Notes: generated by a model not told the origin, from the letters alone. Shown: positions 15,396 to 23,786, counted from the stretch's first letter. The stretch is 25,075 bases of DNA from a bacterium UBA2214 (GCA_002327255.1 DCUM01000069.1:1-25075); one strand, 5' to 3'. Made by a program: numbers and translations.

Positions 15396-15557
15396 CCGGT
15401 TTGAAGGTATTGATACCGGTTCGACGTCTTTAGCTGCAACCATCAAACCGGCGGGTGGCGGCGTGGGCAAAGTGTGCAAACGTTCAAAAGAACCGGGGGG
15501 TTAAAGGATACGCCGCAGGATACCCTGCCCGGCATTTTTATCGGCGCGGGAGCCGGG
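15396..15557 (+). promoter_or_regulatory. Highly structured 5' leader, riboswitch-like
   Basis: A three-way junction can form: closing stem CCGGTTTGA (15396-15404) with TCAAACCGG (15443-15451), enclosing hairpins GGTA-TTGA-TACC (15406-15417) and GGTT (15418-15421) with AACC (15438-15441). Next come a 7-bp stem GCGGCGT (15458-15464) with ACGCCGC (15510-15516) that holds hairpin GTTC-AAAA-GAAC (15482-15493), then CAGG-ATAC-CCTG (15516-15527) and CCCGGC (15528-15533) with GCCGGG (15552-15557). The start codon is 92 bases further on. It does not match the conserved core of GEMM/c-di-GMP, cobalamin, TPP, SAM or other classes I know. It may be a new leader RNA; pairing was judged by eye only. Confidence 0.5.
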
Positions 15558-15649
15558 TTCGGCAGAATCGCCTGGGTCCTATTTAATAGCGCGCCATCGT
15601 GTCCCTGCGTTGCCATCAGACAGGTAAAATGAAGCCCGGAGAATCGGCC

Positions 15650-18448
15650 ATGAAAACGCCAAAGAAATGGATTTATCCCGCATGGGTGTGCATCGTTTCC
15701 CTGTTGCTCTCGGGAACTCTTTTCGCACAGCTGCCGTCCACACCCCGTCTTTCGCTCATTCCCATCTCCGGCAATGAACCCGCCTTGCAGCGCGACCAGG
15801 AGAACGCCGCCTTTTCGCCGGATATCCGCATTTCACCCAGCTCCAAAAATTATGGCAACGTGCCGGTCGGCTACAGCGCCAGCCAGGTGTTTCTCATCAG
15901 CAACACGGGGCTCGCCACGCTGGTCATCACCGGTGTGGAAACGTTCGGACCGGACACGGATCAATTCACCCTCGATGGCCCGGGTGACCCGGAACCACCC
16001 CCCTATTCCCTCTCGCCCGGCGTCACGGTCGGGGTGCAGATCAGTTTCCGGCCCACTATCACAGGCGCCAAGAGCGGCACCGTGCGCATCATCAGCAACG
16101 ATCCCGATGAGAGCCCCTTCGATGTCCGCCTCAGCGGCACAGGCGTCGCGCCGGACATCGATGTCACTCCGGCGGAGAAGGATTTTGGCCAGGTCGTCGT
16201 GGGCACCAGCGCGAGCCAAACCTTCACTGTACGGAATGCCGGGACTTATAGTCTGAACGTGAGCGCCACGAACCTGACCGGCCCCGATGGCGCACGCTAT
16301 CGCATCGACAGCGGCGGAGGCAGTTTCACGCTGGCGGCCGGACAAACACGGCCGTTGAGCCTCAGCTTTCATCCCACGGTTCCGGGAGAGACCTACGCGA
16401 GTCTGGAGATTATCAGCAGCGATCCGGATGAAAATCCCTTCGAAGTGCCCCTGCGCGGGACGGGCGTTGCCCCGGTGATCTCGGTGACGCCCACCGCTCT
16501 GCACTATGGCGAGGTGGCGACCGCAACCGATTCGAGTCAAAAAATCGTAATTCGCAATGAGGGCACCGCCACTCTGGATATCTACTCGACCATTCTGGCG
16601 GGCGCCCAGCCCGGACAATTCCGCATCGATGGTCAGGGGGCGCCGTTCACCCTGCGCCCCGGAGTATCCCGTGATCTCGTCGTCACCTTCCGCCCCACAT
16701 CTGTTGGAACAAAAAACGCGAATTTGCAACTATCGAGCAATGATCCCGAAAGATCACTCATAACGGTCTCCCTGGATGGCACAGGGATCGAACCCGATAT
16801 CGAAGTCACTCCCGGCGAAGTGGACTTTGGTGAAGTGGCCGCTGACTCGAGTGCCCGGCAGGTATGCCTGGTTTCCAACCAGGGCAATGCCGGCCTGGTC
16901 TTGCAATCCATCCACCTGCTCGGTGAGGATTCCCTGCATTTCGCCATTACGAGCAACGCGGCGCCGTGCACGCTGGCGCCGGGTGACACCCTCGACATCG
17001 TTGTGTGCTTCCAGCCGCGCAGCTATGGTGTTAAAAACACCCTACTGCGCCTGTCATCCAACGATCCGGACGAAAATCCCGTCGATATCCTCCTGCGCGG
17101 CGCCTGCAGCGAGCGCGAGGCGCCACGGCTGCTCTATTTTTATCCGTCGGATTCGGCGAAAGCAGTGGCCAGGAATGCCCCGCTTCAGTTCAAACTGACG
17201 GATGAGGGCTGGGGCCTCGATGTCTCCTCACTCCATTTATTGGTGAACGGCACCCCGGTCATCGCGGATGGCATCGATCAGAGTCCAGGCAATGTGACCC
17301 TCGATGCCCGGGCGCACCAGATCACCGTGCTTTACACGCCGGCAGCAGACTATGACAGCGATTCCGTGGCGGTGGAGATCCGCTGCAGCGACCGTGCGTT
17401 TCCGGTCAATTCGCTTGCTGCACATCTACATTTCAAGGTGGATTCGGCGCGTGTGAATATCACGCACCGGCAGCCGGTCGGAGCGGAGGGCGGTCTCGTA
17501 GCCGACTCCTCCCTGGACGTTGCGGTGATCCTTCCGGCAAACGCCCTGATGGACACTTTGCAAATCCTGACCGGCGAGGTGACCGGGCAGCCGCCCTTGC
17601 CGCAGGGCGTCAGCGGGTTGGGCCCGGTCTATTATTTCTCCCCGGATGGCCTTCACGTTGATGTGCCCATCACCATCGCTCTCCCTTACAGCGCCGCTGA
17701 GTTGCCGGCGCGCGGCCTCGATAACGCCCTGGAGATCGATATTTACCACTATTCGACGCTGCAGGGCAGGTGGGAAAAATGGGCACCCGCTTCCTGCGAT
17801 GCGTCCCATATTCATATCTTCATGGAGCGTTTCTGTTATCTGACCCTGGCGACGGCCGCAGAAATGATCCTGACGCCGCTGCAGCTCGGCGGGCAGGAAA
17901 TCGTCTATGCCTCCTATCCCTTCGCTTTTTCCGTGAATCGGGTCTTTACAACCTGGAAAAATCCGCTGCAGTATCGCTTCGACTGGGGCGATGGCACCTC
18001 TTCACACTGGTCCGCCGACACCCTGGCCAGCCATATATGGTCCAGTACGGGCACCTACTCCGTCAGCGTTCAGGGCCGCTGCCCCGGCGATACCAGCCTG
18101 TGGACGGTCTCCGAGGTGCTGCCGGTAAAAGTGGATATCTGGACCGGCGGCACCGGGCGGGCGGGAGAGCGCGCCCTGCCCATCGCATTCGATCTGCAGC
18201 ACAACTATCCCAATCCATTCAATGCCGGAACCACGCTCAACTATCAGTTGCCCCATGCTGCCCAGGTCCGCATCGCGGTCTACGATTTGAGGGGCAGAAC
18301 CGTGAAAATCCTGGTCGACGAGGAGCAACCGGCGGGATATCATCGCATCCTCTGGGACGCCGCCGAGGTTGCCTCCTCCGGGGTTTTCATCGCGCACCTG
18401 ACTGCGGCGGGCTATAGCAAATCTGTCAAGATGCTTCTCATCAAATGA
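15650..18448 (+). CDS. Large secreted protein with four ASH/choice-of-anchor-D-like repeats, PKD-like domain and sorting domain
   Basis: 932 residues. ATG at 15650, six bases after GGAGAA, starts a clear signal peptide ending LFAQ; ATG at 15629 or an upstream GTG would put charged residues before it. Four tandem repeats of about 107 residues (DNA starts near 15821, 16142, 16461 and 16783) follow the pattern PxIxVTPxxxDFGxVxVGxSxSQxFxVxNxGxxxL ... FRP ... SNDPDExPxxVxLxGTG, as in ASH/HYDIN-type Ig domains. Then come an Ig-like region (about 500-600), a ZU5-like beta region (LPANAL, IALPYSAAEL), a PKD-like segment (FDWGDGTSSHWS...TGTYSVSVQG), and a sorting domain (NYPNPFNAGTTLNYQLP, VYDLRGRTVKIL, SGVFIAHL). 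It is exported, probably by type IX secretion, and likely a surface or adhesion protein. The closing residues KMLLIK are typical. Confidence 0.88.
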   Translation: MKTPKKWIYPAWVCIVSLLLSGTLFAQLPSTPRLSLIPISGNEPALQRDQENAAFSPDIRISPSSKNYGNVPVGYSASQVFLISNTGLATLVITGVETFGPDTDQFTLDGPGDPEPPPYSLSPGVTVGVQISFRPTITGAKSGTVRIISNDPDESPFDVRLSGTGVAPDIDVTPAEKDFGQVVVGTSASQTFTVRNAGTYSLNVSATNLTGPDGARYRIDSGGGSFTLAAGQTRPLSLSFHPTVPGETYASLEIISSDPDENPFEVPLRGTGVAPVISVTPTALHYGEVATATDSSQKIVIRNEGTATLDIYSTILAGAQPGQFRIDGQGAPFTLRPGVSRDLVVTFRPTSVGTKNANLQLSSNDPERSLITVSLDGTGIEPDIEVTPGEVDFGEVAADSSARQVCLVSNQGNAGLVLQSIHLLGEDSLHFAITSNAAPCTLAPGDTLDIVVCFQPRSYGVKNTLLRLSSNDPDENPVDILLRGACSEREAPRLLYFYPSDSAKAVARNAPLQFKLTDEGWGLDVSSLHLLVNGTPVIADGIDQSPGNVTLDARAHQITVLYTPAADYDSDSVAVEIRCSDRAFPVNSLAAHLHFKVDSARVNITHRQPVGAEGGLVADSSLDVAVILPANALMDTLQILTGEVTGQPPLPQGVSGLGPVYYFSPDGLHVDVPITIALPYSAAELPARGLDNALEIDIYHYSTLQGRWEKWAPASCDASHIHIFMERFCYLTLATAAEMILTPLQLGGQEIVYASYPFAFSVNRVFTTWKNPLQYRFDWGDGTSSHWSADTLASHIWSSTGTYSVSVQGRCPGDTSLWTVSEVLPVKVDIWTGGTGRAGERALPIAFDLQHNYPNPFNAGTTLNYQLPHAAQVRIAVYDLRGRTVKILVDEEQPAGYHRILWDAAEVASSGVFIAHLTAAGYSKSVKMLLIK

Positions 18449-18510
18449 CCCGGGAGCAAACACCCGGGGAATTTCCCGGCGGTATTGCTGCCGTAACGGC
18501 ACTATTTTTG
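18449..18510 (+). terminator. Weak terminator-like hairpins after the repeat-protein gene
   Basis: Two stacked GC-rich hairpins (CCCGGG pair near 18449-18468, then CCGGGGAATTTCCCGG) are followed by a short stem GCCG-TAA-CGGC (18490-18500) and ACTATTTTTG. The last part gives the only T-run. Termination is plausible but not strong. Confidence 0.4.
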
Positions 18511-18555
18511 TCAAATCGAAAGCATAGAGGACGTCCGTTACACGCGAGGTAAAAA

Positions 18556-19341
18556 TTGAAATTACCGCTCTATCAAGTCGATGCCTTCACCTCCACCGTC
18601 TTTTCAGGGAATCCCGCGGCGGTGTGTTTGCTGGACGCCTGGCTCGATGACGCGCGCCTGCAGGCCATCGCCGCGGAAAACAACCTCTCGGAGACCGCGT
18701 TTCTGGTTCCGGCGCAGCGGAGCTTTGAAATTCGCTGGTTCACGCCGGTGACCGAAGTAGCCCTCTGCGGCCATGCCACACTGGCCAGCGCCTTTGTGCA
18801 GTTCATGTGCAAAAACTGGCCGTATGAGACCATCGTATTTCAGACGCGTCGGAGTGGAGAATTGGTTGTAAGCAGACGCGATGATCTGCTGGAAATGGAT
18901 TTCCCGGCGCGGCCGGCACGAGGCATGGCCACGCCCGCCGGATTGGGGACCGTTCTGGGCGTCGAGCCTCAAAAAGTGTACCGCTCTGCAGAAGATGTGC
19001 TGGTGGTGCTGGCCGACGAAAGTGCGGTGCAGCGTGCCGCGCCGGATTTTGCCGCGCTGCAGCGTCTCGAACATCGCGGCATCATCATCACCGCGCCGGG
19101 GAGCCGCAGCGATTTCGTCTCACGTTTTTTTGCGCCCGCCGTCGGCGTCCCCGAAGACCCGGTGACTGGTTCCGCCCATTGCGTGCTCATCCCTTACTGG
19201 TCCGCGCGGCTGAACAAGAAAGAGCTTTTTGCGCTGCAGATTTCCAAACGCGGCGGCGCCTTGTGGTGCCGCGATGCCGGCGAGCGGGTCAAAATCTGCG
19301 GCAAGGCCGCGCTCTATCTGGAAGGCGTCATCACCATCTGA
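18556..19341 (+). CDS. PhzF-family phenazine biosynthesis-like isomerase
   Basis: 261 residues, TTG start at 18556 preceded by GAGG (18546-18549) at six bases; no nearby ATG gives the family opening KLPLYQVDAFTSTVFSGNPAAVC. PhzF hallmarks are present: the catalytic Glu46 in NNLSETAFLV, FTPVTEVALCGHATLASA, and the second-half SRFFAPAVGVPEDPVTGSAH. These two-lobed diaminopimelate-epimerase-fold enzymes isomerise small acids or amino-acid-like compounds in the cytosol. No phenazine genes are nearby, so a metabolic role other than phenazine is likely, as for most PhzF homologues. Length is slightly short of the usual 280-300. The gene appears to be transcribed alone. Confidence 0.92.
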   Translation: MKLPLYQVDAFTSTVFSGNPAAVCLLDAWLDDARLQAIAAENNLSETAFLVPAQRSFEIRWFTPVTEVALCGHATLASAFVQFMCKNWPYETIVFQTRRSGELVVSRRDDLLEMDFPARPARGMATPAGLGTVLGVEPQKVYRSAEDVLVVLADESAVQRAAPDFAALQRLEHRGIIITAPGSRSDFVSRFFAPAVGVPEDPVTGSAHCVLIPYWSARLNKKELFALQISKRGGALWCRDAGERVKICGKAALYLEGVITI

Positions 19342-19379
19342 AGCCTTGCAGAAATGAACAAAAGAAATCGACTTTTTTA

Positions 19380-19388
19380 TGGTATATT
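19380..19388 (+). promoter_or_regulatory. Possible extended -10 promoter for the DPD-like/ssnA unit
   Basis: TATGGTATATT at 19378-19388 repeats the ATGGTATATT seen in the Na/Pi promoter, with TGG before TATATT as in extended -10 promoters. No matching TTGnnn at 17 bases was found, so this is only a candidate. Confidence 0.35.
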
Positions 19389-19408
19389 TATCAGCGCGGC
19401 GTCGTGTT

Positions 19409-19464
19409 CAGAGTCTGAGCGAAGACGGACGGACTCTGGATAATGCTGCCATTTTTGCGGCAGC
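19409..19464 (+). repeat. Two hairpins in the leader of the DPD-like gene
   Basis: CAGAGTC (19409-19415) pairs with GACTCTG (19432-19438) around a 16-base loop that includes GAGCGAAGAC, similar in look to the loops of the REP-like hairpins at 1-53 and 23787-23878. A second perfect stem GCTGCC (19445-19450) with GGCAGC (19459-19464) follows. Confidence 0.5.
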
Positions 19465-19516
19465 GCCAGATGTCTCGCATCCCCGGAAACGGTAACAACC
19501 ATGACCCAACAGCCGT

Positions 19517-19528
19517 GACCCCGGGGTC
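19517..19528. promoter_or_regulatory. Perfect 12-bp palindrome upstream of the DPD-like gene
   Basis: GACCCCGGGGTC, followed three bases later by TATATTTG (19532-19539). The layout of a palindrome next to a -10-like box suggests an operator, but the -35 side is not convincing. Confidence 0.3.
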
Positions 19529-19631
19529 GAATATATTTGTCCTGCACTTGCGTATTCTGCGGCAGCCATGACCATGCCAGGGCGTGTGCGCAGACTGTTT
19601 TCACAAACGACCCAAACGCGGGAATCAGCCG

Positions 19632-22109
19632 GTGAAAAAAGAAGGATTCTTGACGGAGGCCCAGCTCAAGGCCGAGCTGGAAAAATGCGAATACTGCGCG
19701 GAGAAACCGTGCCGGGAAGCCTGTCCGGCGCACTGTTCGCCGGCCGATTTCATCATGGCAGCGCGCGTCGGGGCCAAATCCGATTACCGCCGCGCCGCGG
19801 CGCTCATTCTCGGCGCCAATCCACTGGGCGGCGTCTGCGGCCTGGTCTGTCCCGACACCTTCTGCATGAAAGCGTGCGTCCATGCCTCTTTCACCACCCC
19901 CGTCAACATCCCCTCCGTGCAGGCGACCATCATCCGCAAAGCCAAAGCCTACGGCTTGCCGCGATTCGCTGCAGCAACCCCGAATGGCTTCAAAGTGGCG
20001 GTCATCGGCGCGGGAGCGGCGGGCATCGGCGCCGCGGCCGTGCTGGCGCAGAAGGGCTATCGCATCGATCTGTTCGAGCAGCACCGCAGCGGCGGCATGG
20101 CCCATCTCATTCCGGATTTCCGCCTCGATAAAAAAGTGCTCAAATCGGATTTGCAGTTTTTCCTCTCTCTGGGGGATATTCATCTCATCCGCAAAAGGGC
20201 AGATGATCCCGGTCTGTTACGCAAACGCTATGACGCCGTTGTCGTCTGCAGCGGGCTGGAGCAAGCGGTTGCACTGGACGTCCCGGGCGGCGAGGCAGCG
20301 CTCACCTGGCAGGAATTTCTCGAAGAGCGCCGCAACATCCATCTGAAAGACCAGCGGATCGCCGTGATCGGCGGCGGCGCCGTGGCGGTCGATTGTGCGG
20401 CCGTGGCGCGACGTCGCGGCGCCGGCCATGTGGAATTGATCTATCGCCGCAAATGGGAAAACATGCCGCTCACAGCGTATGAGCGCGCGTTGCTGCTGCG
20501 CGAGGGCATCGAAACAACCACCTGCGCGCGCGTGCAGGAAGTGGTCGTGGCCGGCCACAAAGTGACCGGCTTGCGCCTGGAAAAATGGTTCCTGCCGGCC
20601 GGCCTGGCGCCTCTGCCCGGGAATTTCATCCCGCATCCCGGGGAAGAGACGCACTTTCGCGCCTTCGATGTGGTCATCGCTGCCATCGGCAGCCGTTCCG
20701 AAGTGCCGCTGCAGGAAGAGAAGGGTTTCTTTTATGCCGGCGATCTGGTATTGGGCGCCTCCACCGTGGTGGAGGCGGTGGCCTGCGGCAAGAATGCCGC
20801 GCTGGAAGCCGATGCCTTCATTCATGGTCAAAAACCGCCCCGGATTCAAAGCCGGGCCAAGGGATACGCGCTGTTGGCGGGCAGAAACCTGCAGCCGGTG
20901 GCGCTGGATTGCGACTTTTTCGGCCGCGCCATCCGCTCACCCTTCCTGATCTCGGCGGCGCCGCATTCGGACGGTTACCGGCAGATGAAGACGGCCTACG
21001 AACAGGGTTGGGCCGGCGCGGTGATGAAGACCGCCTTTGACAACGTCCCGATTCACATCCCCGGCGCCTACATGTTCGTGCTCGGCGCCTCCACCTATGG
21101 CAACTGCGACAACGTCTCGGGCCACCCCCTGGATCGCGTCTGCCGTGAAGTGGAACGCCTCGTCCGCGAGTACCCCGACCGCCTGACGCTGGCTTCCACC
21201 GGTGGCCCGGTGACCGGCCATGCGGATGCCGATCGCGCGGTGTGGCAATCCAACACCCGCAAGCTCGAAGCGGCCGGCGCGATGGGCATCGAGTACAGCC
21301 TCTCCTGTCCCCAGGGCGGCGACGGCAGCCAGGGCGATGTCGTCTCCCAGAACGCCGAGTTGACCGCCGAGATCATCGAGTGGGTGCTGCAGAGTGGAGA
21401 GGCGGAGATCCCCAAGTTGTTCAAACTGACGGCCGCGGTGACGGCCATCCGCCCCATCATCGAGAAAATCAGGGAAGTATTGGAGCGCCATCCCGGCAAA
21501 AAAGCGGGTGTCACGCTGGCCAACAGCTTTCCCGCGCTGGCCTTGCGCAAGCGGGCGGATGGCATCCGCGAGGAGGGCATCGTCGTCGGCCTGTCCGGCG
21601 CGGGCGTGCTCCCCATCAGCCATCTCACCCTCGCCCGGGTGGCGGGCATGGGTGTGGCTGTGTCCGGCAACGGCGGCCCCATGGACTATCAAGCCGCGGC
21701 GCAATTTCTCGCACTCGGTGCCGCGACGGTACAATTCTGCACCATCGTCATGAAATACGGCTATGGCATCGTCGACGATCTCCATTCCGGTCTCAGTTAT
21801 CTGTTGCAGCAACGCGGTTTGCGCTCGGTGCGCGAGCTGATCGGCTCGGCACTGCCGCAGGCGATCACGCCGTTCGAAGAATTGCCGGCGCGCAAGATGA
21901 TTCCGGAGGTCACCGCGGCGCTGTGCGAACACTGCGGCAACTGCACGCGCTGCCCCTATCAGGCCATCACGTTGAATAAAAAACGCGTGCCGGTCTTTGA
22001 CGCCGCGCGCTGCGTCGGCTGCTCGCTGTGCGCGCAAAAGTGTTTCGCCGGCGCCATCTATATGCGGGAACGCAGCGCCGCGGAGCGCGCCGCGATTCAA
22101 GAAGATTGA
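19632..22109 (+). CDS. PreT-PreA fusion flavoprotein (dihydropyrimidine-dehydrogenase-like)
   Basis: 825 residues from the chosen GTG; a GTG at 19584 would add 16 and neither start has a strong ribosome site. Order of parts: N-terminal Fe-S helical domain (CEYCAEKPCREACPAHC, NPLGGVCGLVCPDTFCMKAC; 19-90), FAD domain (VAVIGAGAAGIGAAA; 122-136), NAD(P)H domain (IAVIGGGAVAVDCAA; 243-257), FMN TIM barrel (about 425-745), and a C-terminal pair of [4Fe-4S] motifs (C765, C768, C771, C774; C794, C797, C800, C804). This is the layout of DPD, equal in length to E. coli PreT plus PreA. The catalytic Cys (Cys559 in SLSCPQG) is kept, but the pyrimidine-contact positions differ: ASTGGPV replaces the usual ...MGEN/SYN stretch, Ser replaces Asn before LSCP, and NS replaces NT (631-632). 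It should be a cytosolic NAD(P)H-dependent reductase of a ring compound, perhaps a purine derivative. ssnA follows after eight bases. Confidence 0.85.
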   Translation: MKKEGFLTEAQLKAELEKCEYCAEKPCREACPAHCSPADFIMAARVGAKSDYRRAAALILGANPLGGVCGLVCPDTFCMKACVHASFTTPVNIPSVQATIIRKAKAYGLPRFAAATPNGFKVAVIGAGAAGIGAAAVLAQKGYRIDLFEQHRSGGMAHLIPDFRLDKKVLKSDLQFFLSLGDIHLIRKRADDPGLLRKRYDAVVVCSGLEQAVALDVPGGEAALTWQEFLEERRNIHLKDQRIAVIGGGAVAVDCAAVARRRGAGHVELIYRRKWENMPLTAYERALLLREGIETTTCARVQEVVVAGHKVTGLRLEKWFLPAGLAPLPGNFIPHPGEETHFRAFDVVIAAIGSRSEVPLQEEKGFFYAGDLVLGASTVVEAVACGKNAALEADAFIHGQKPPRIQSRAKGYALLAGRNLQPVALDCDFFGRAIRSPFLISAAPHSDGYRQMKTAYEQGWAGAVMKTAFDNVPIHIPGAYMFVLGASTYGNCDNVSGHPLDRVCREVERLVREYPDRLTLASTGGPVTGHADADRAVWQSNTRKLEAAGAMGIEYSLSCPQGGDGSQGDVVSQNAELTAEIIEWVLQSGEAEIPKLFKLTAAVTAIRPIIEKIREVLERHPGKKAGVTLANSFPALALRKRADGIREEGIVVGLSGAGVLPISHLTLARVAGMGVAVSGNGGPMDYQAAAQFLALGAATVQFCTIVMKYGYGIVDDLHSGLSYLLQQRGLRSVRELIGSALPQAITPFEELPARKMIPEVTAALCEHCGNCTRCPYQAITLNKKRVPVFDAARCVGCSLCAQKCFAGAIYMRERSAAERAAIQED

Positions 22110-22117
22110 CTTTGGAT

Positions 22118-23479
22118 ATGACCGAGCCGATTCGTATAACCCATGCCACCGTCATCACCCTGGGCGAACCGTGCCGGGTGCTGCGCGATCAAACCATTCA
22201 TATCGAGGACGGCCTGATCCGCTCCATCGCGGCGCCCGCATCCGCGCAAACGCCTGCGGCCACGGAGAGGTGCGCACCCGGACCAGCGGCAGCCACGGTG
22301 GACGCCTCCGGGAAGATCGTCCTGCCGGGATTCATCAACGCGCACACGCATTGCTACAGCACCTTTGCGCGGGGCCTGACCAAAACCAAACCCGCCTCTT
22401 CGTTTCTGCCGGTGCTGCAAAATCTGTGGTGGCGGCTGGACAAAGCCCTGACCCTGAAGGATTGCTATTACAGCGCCCTGGTCGTCCTGCTCGAGGCGAT
22501 CCGCCACGGCGCCACGACGCTGATCGATCACCACGCCAGTCCCCATGCGATCAGCGGTTCGCTCGACACCATCGCCCGGGCGTTTGCCGAGAGCGGTCTG
22601 CGCGGTTGTCTCTGCTATGAAGTCTCCGACCGCGACGGCGCCCGGGCCACCCAAGCCGGCCTCGAGGAGAACAGCGCCTTCATCGCGGCATGCCGGGAAC
22701 GGAACGATCCGCGGCTGCGCGCCCTTTTCGGGCTGCACGCCTCGTTCACGCTGTCTGATGTTACTTTGAAAACAGCGTCCAAACTGGGAAATGAGCTCGG
22801 CGTTGGCTTTCACATCCATGCGGCGGAAGCGGTGGCGGATCAGGAGTATACTTTGAAACACTGCGGCGTGCGCGTGGTGGAGCGGCTGCAGGAACACGGC
22901 CTGCTCACGCCGGGTTCGATTGCCGCGCACGGCGTGCACCTCGACGAGAAAGAGATGGATATCCTCGCCGCGTCCGGCGCCGCGGTGGTGCACAATCCGC
23001 AGTCGAACCTGAACAACGCCGTGGGCATCGCCGATCTGGTGGCGCTGCACCAAAAAGGCGTGCTGGTGGGACTCGGCACCGACGCCATGACGGCACGGAT
23101 GCTGGAAGAGGTGCGCGCCGCGGTGTGGTGTCAACATCTCAGGCAGCGCAATCCCTCGGCCGGTTTTGCCGAGGCCGCCTCCACCCTGCTGATCAACAAC
23201 GCGAAAATCGCACAACGGCTGTTTGGCCCGGGCCTGGGCGAGATCACGGCGGGGGCGCCGGCCGATCTCATCCTGGTGGATTATGAGCCACCGACGCCGT
23301 TAAGCGAAGAGAACTGGATGGGGCAGATCATCTACGGCCTTTCGCAGGCGGCGGTCGATACGACCATCGTGGCTGGACGGGTGCTGATGCGGGATAAAAA
23401 ACTCTTGCTGGATCTCGATGAAGCGGCTATTTATCACAGGTCGAGAGAATTGGCGGCGGCATTATGGAAACGGATGTGA
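22118..23479 (+). CDS. ssnA: SsnA-type putative aminohydrolase
   Basis: 453 residues, close to E. coli SsnA. An amidohydrolase-superfamily metal enzyme of the guanine-deaminase/chlorohydrolase branch: the first metal-binding pair His76 and His78 in GFINAHTHCYSTFARG, then the family block WWRLDKALTLKDCYYSALV, HIHAAEAVADQEYT (third His), IAAHGVHLDEKEMDIL (fourth His), and LGTDAMTARMLEE (metal Asp). It should deaminate or hydrolyse a heterocycle in the cytosol. ATG at 22118 lies eight bases after the previous stop; no strong ribosome site, so coupled translation is likely. In E. coli the gene sits between ygfK and ygfM of the selenium-linked molybdenum-hydroxylase region; here it follows the DPD-like gene. 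Confidence 0.88.
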   Translation: MTEPIRITHATVITLGEPCRVLRDQTIHIEDGLIRSIAAPASAQTPAATERCAPGPAAATVDASGKIVLPGFINAHTHCYSTFARGLTKTKPASSFLPVLQNLWWRLDKALTLKDCYYSALVVLLEAIRHGATTLIDHHASPHAISGSLDTIARAFAESGLRGCLCYEVSDRDGARATQAGLEENSAFIAACRERNDPRLRALFGLHASFTLSDVTLKTASKLGNELGVGFHIHAAEAVADQEYTLKHCGVRVVERLQEHGLLTPGSIAAHGVHLDEKEMDILAASGAAVVHNPQSNLNNAVGIADLVALHQKGVLVGLGTDAMTARMLEEVRAAVWCQHLRQRNPSAGFAEAASTLLINNAKIAQRLFGPGLGEITAGAPADLILVDYEPPTPLSEENWMGQIIYGLSQAAVDTTIVAGRVLMRDKKLLLDLDEAAIYHRSRELAAALWKRM

Positions 23480-23520
23480 AAAAATATGCGATCGTGCAGC
23501 GCGTTGATGCTCTGCCGTCC

Positions 23521-23547
23521 CTTTCAGCGCCCGGGGACGCCTGAAAG
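23521..23547 (+). terminator. Hairpin after ssnA, possible terminator
   Basis: CTTTCAG (23521-23527) pairs with CTGAAAG (23541-23547), with further G-C pairs possible inside. It is 41 bases past the stop of ssnA. There is no T-run, so termination would need Rho or this may only be a 3'-end stabiliser. The following AACCGCCGAAAACACCGGGA (23563-23582) has the look of A-rich dispersed repeat seen in environmental genomes. Confidence 0.35.
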
Positions 23548-23590
23548 CAGAGACTATATGATTAACCGCCGAAAACACCGGGAAACGCAG

Positions 23591-23677
23591 AGCAGATAAA
23601 AACTGATGATTGCTTTAATCGTTGATAAGAATTATCTGAGCAGATAAACCGGATGATCGCTTCAATCATTGTTTATC
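23591..23677. repeat. Imperfect 48-bp tandem duplication
   Basis: Units start at 23591 and 23639, both with AGCAGATAAA, followed by GATGATtGCTTtAATCgTTG in the first and GATGATcGCTTcAATCaTTG in the second. The similarity fades after about 35 bases of each unit. Confidence 0.55.
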
Positions 23678-23762
23678 GCTTTTATGCGAAAAGCCACCGC
23701 ATGGCTGGTTAACGATCACCCGTTGAGTCATCTTTCATAATGAATCGCGGCGCTGAACGGTA

Positions 23763-23778
23763 GCCCCCGCAAGGGGGC
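23763..23778. repeat. Perfect GC hairpin with GCAA tetraloop
   Basis: GCCCCC (23763-23768), GCAA, GGGGGC (23773-23778). A stable GNRA-capped stem at the left edge of the palindrome cluster. Confidence 0.6.
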
Positions 23779-23786
23779 GTATCAGT

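Noticed and set aside
15416..15426. CCGGTTCGAC as the T-loop of a tRNA or tmRNA
   Set aside because: No acceptor stem, D-arm or CCA end can be placed around it; it is better explained as part of the three-way junction.
15396..15520. Match of the leader to a c-di-GMP (GEMM) riboswitch, suggested by two GCAAA segments
   Set aside because: The GEMM core (GGGCAAACC, GNRA hairpin, GGGACGCAAAGCC) is not present in the right order, so no class was assigned.
20937..22100. Minus-strand open frame of 387 codons opposite the DPD-like gene
   Set aside because: Arg/His/Ala-rich shadow without recognisable domains.
19632..22109. Orthologue of E. coli YgfK (putative selenate reductase subunit)
   Set aside because: Domain order and length (825 residues) fit a PreT-PreA/DPD fusion better than the roughly 1030-residue YgfK, so the ygfK symbol was not used.
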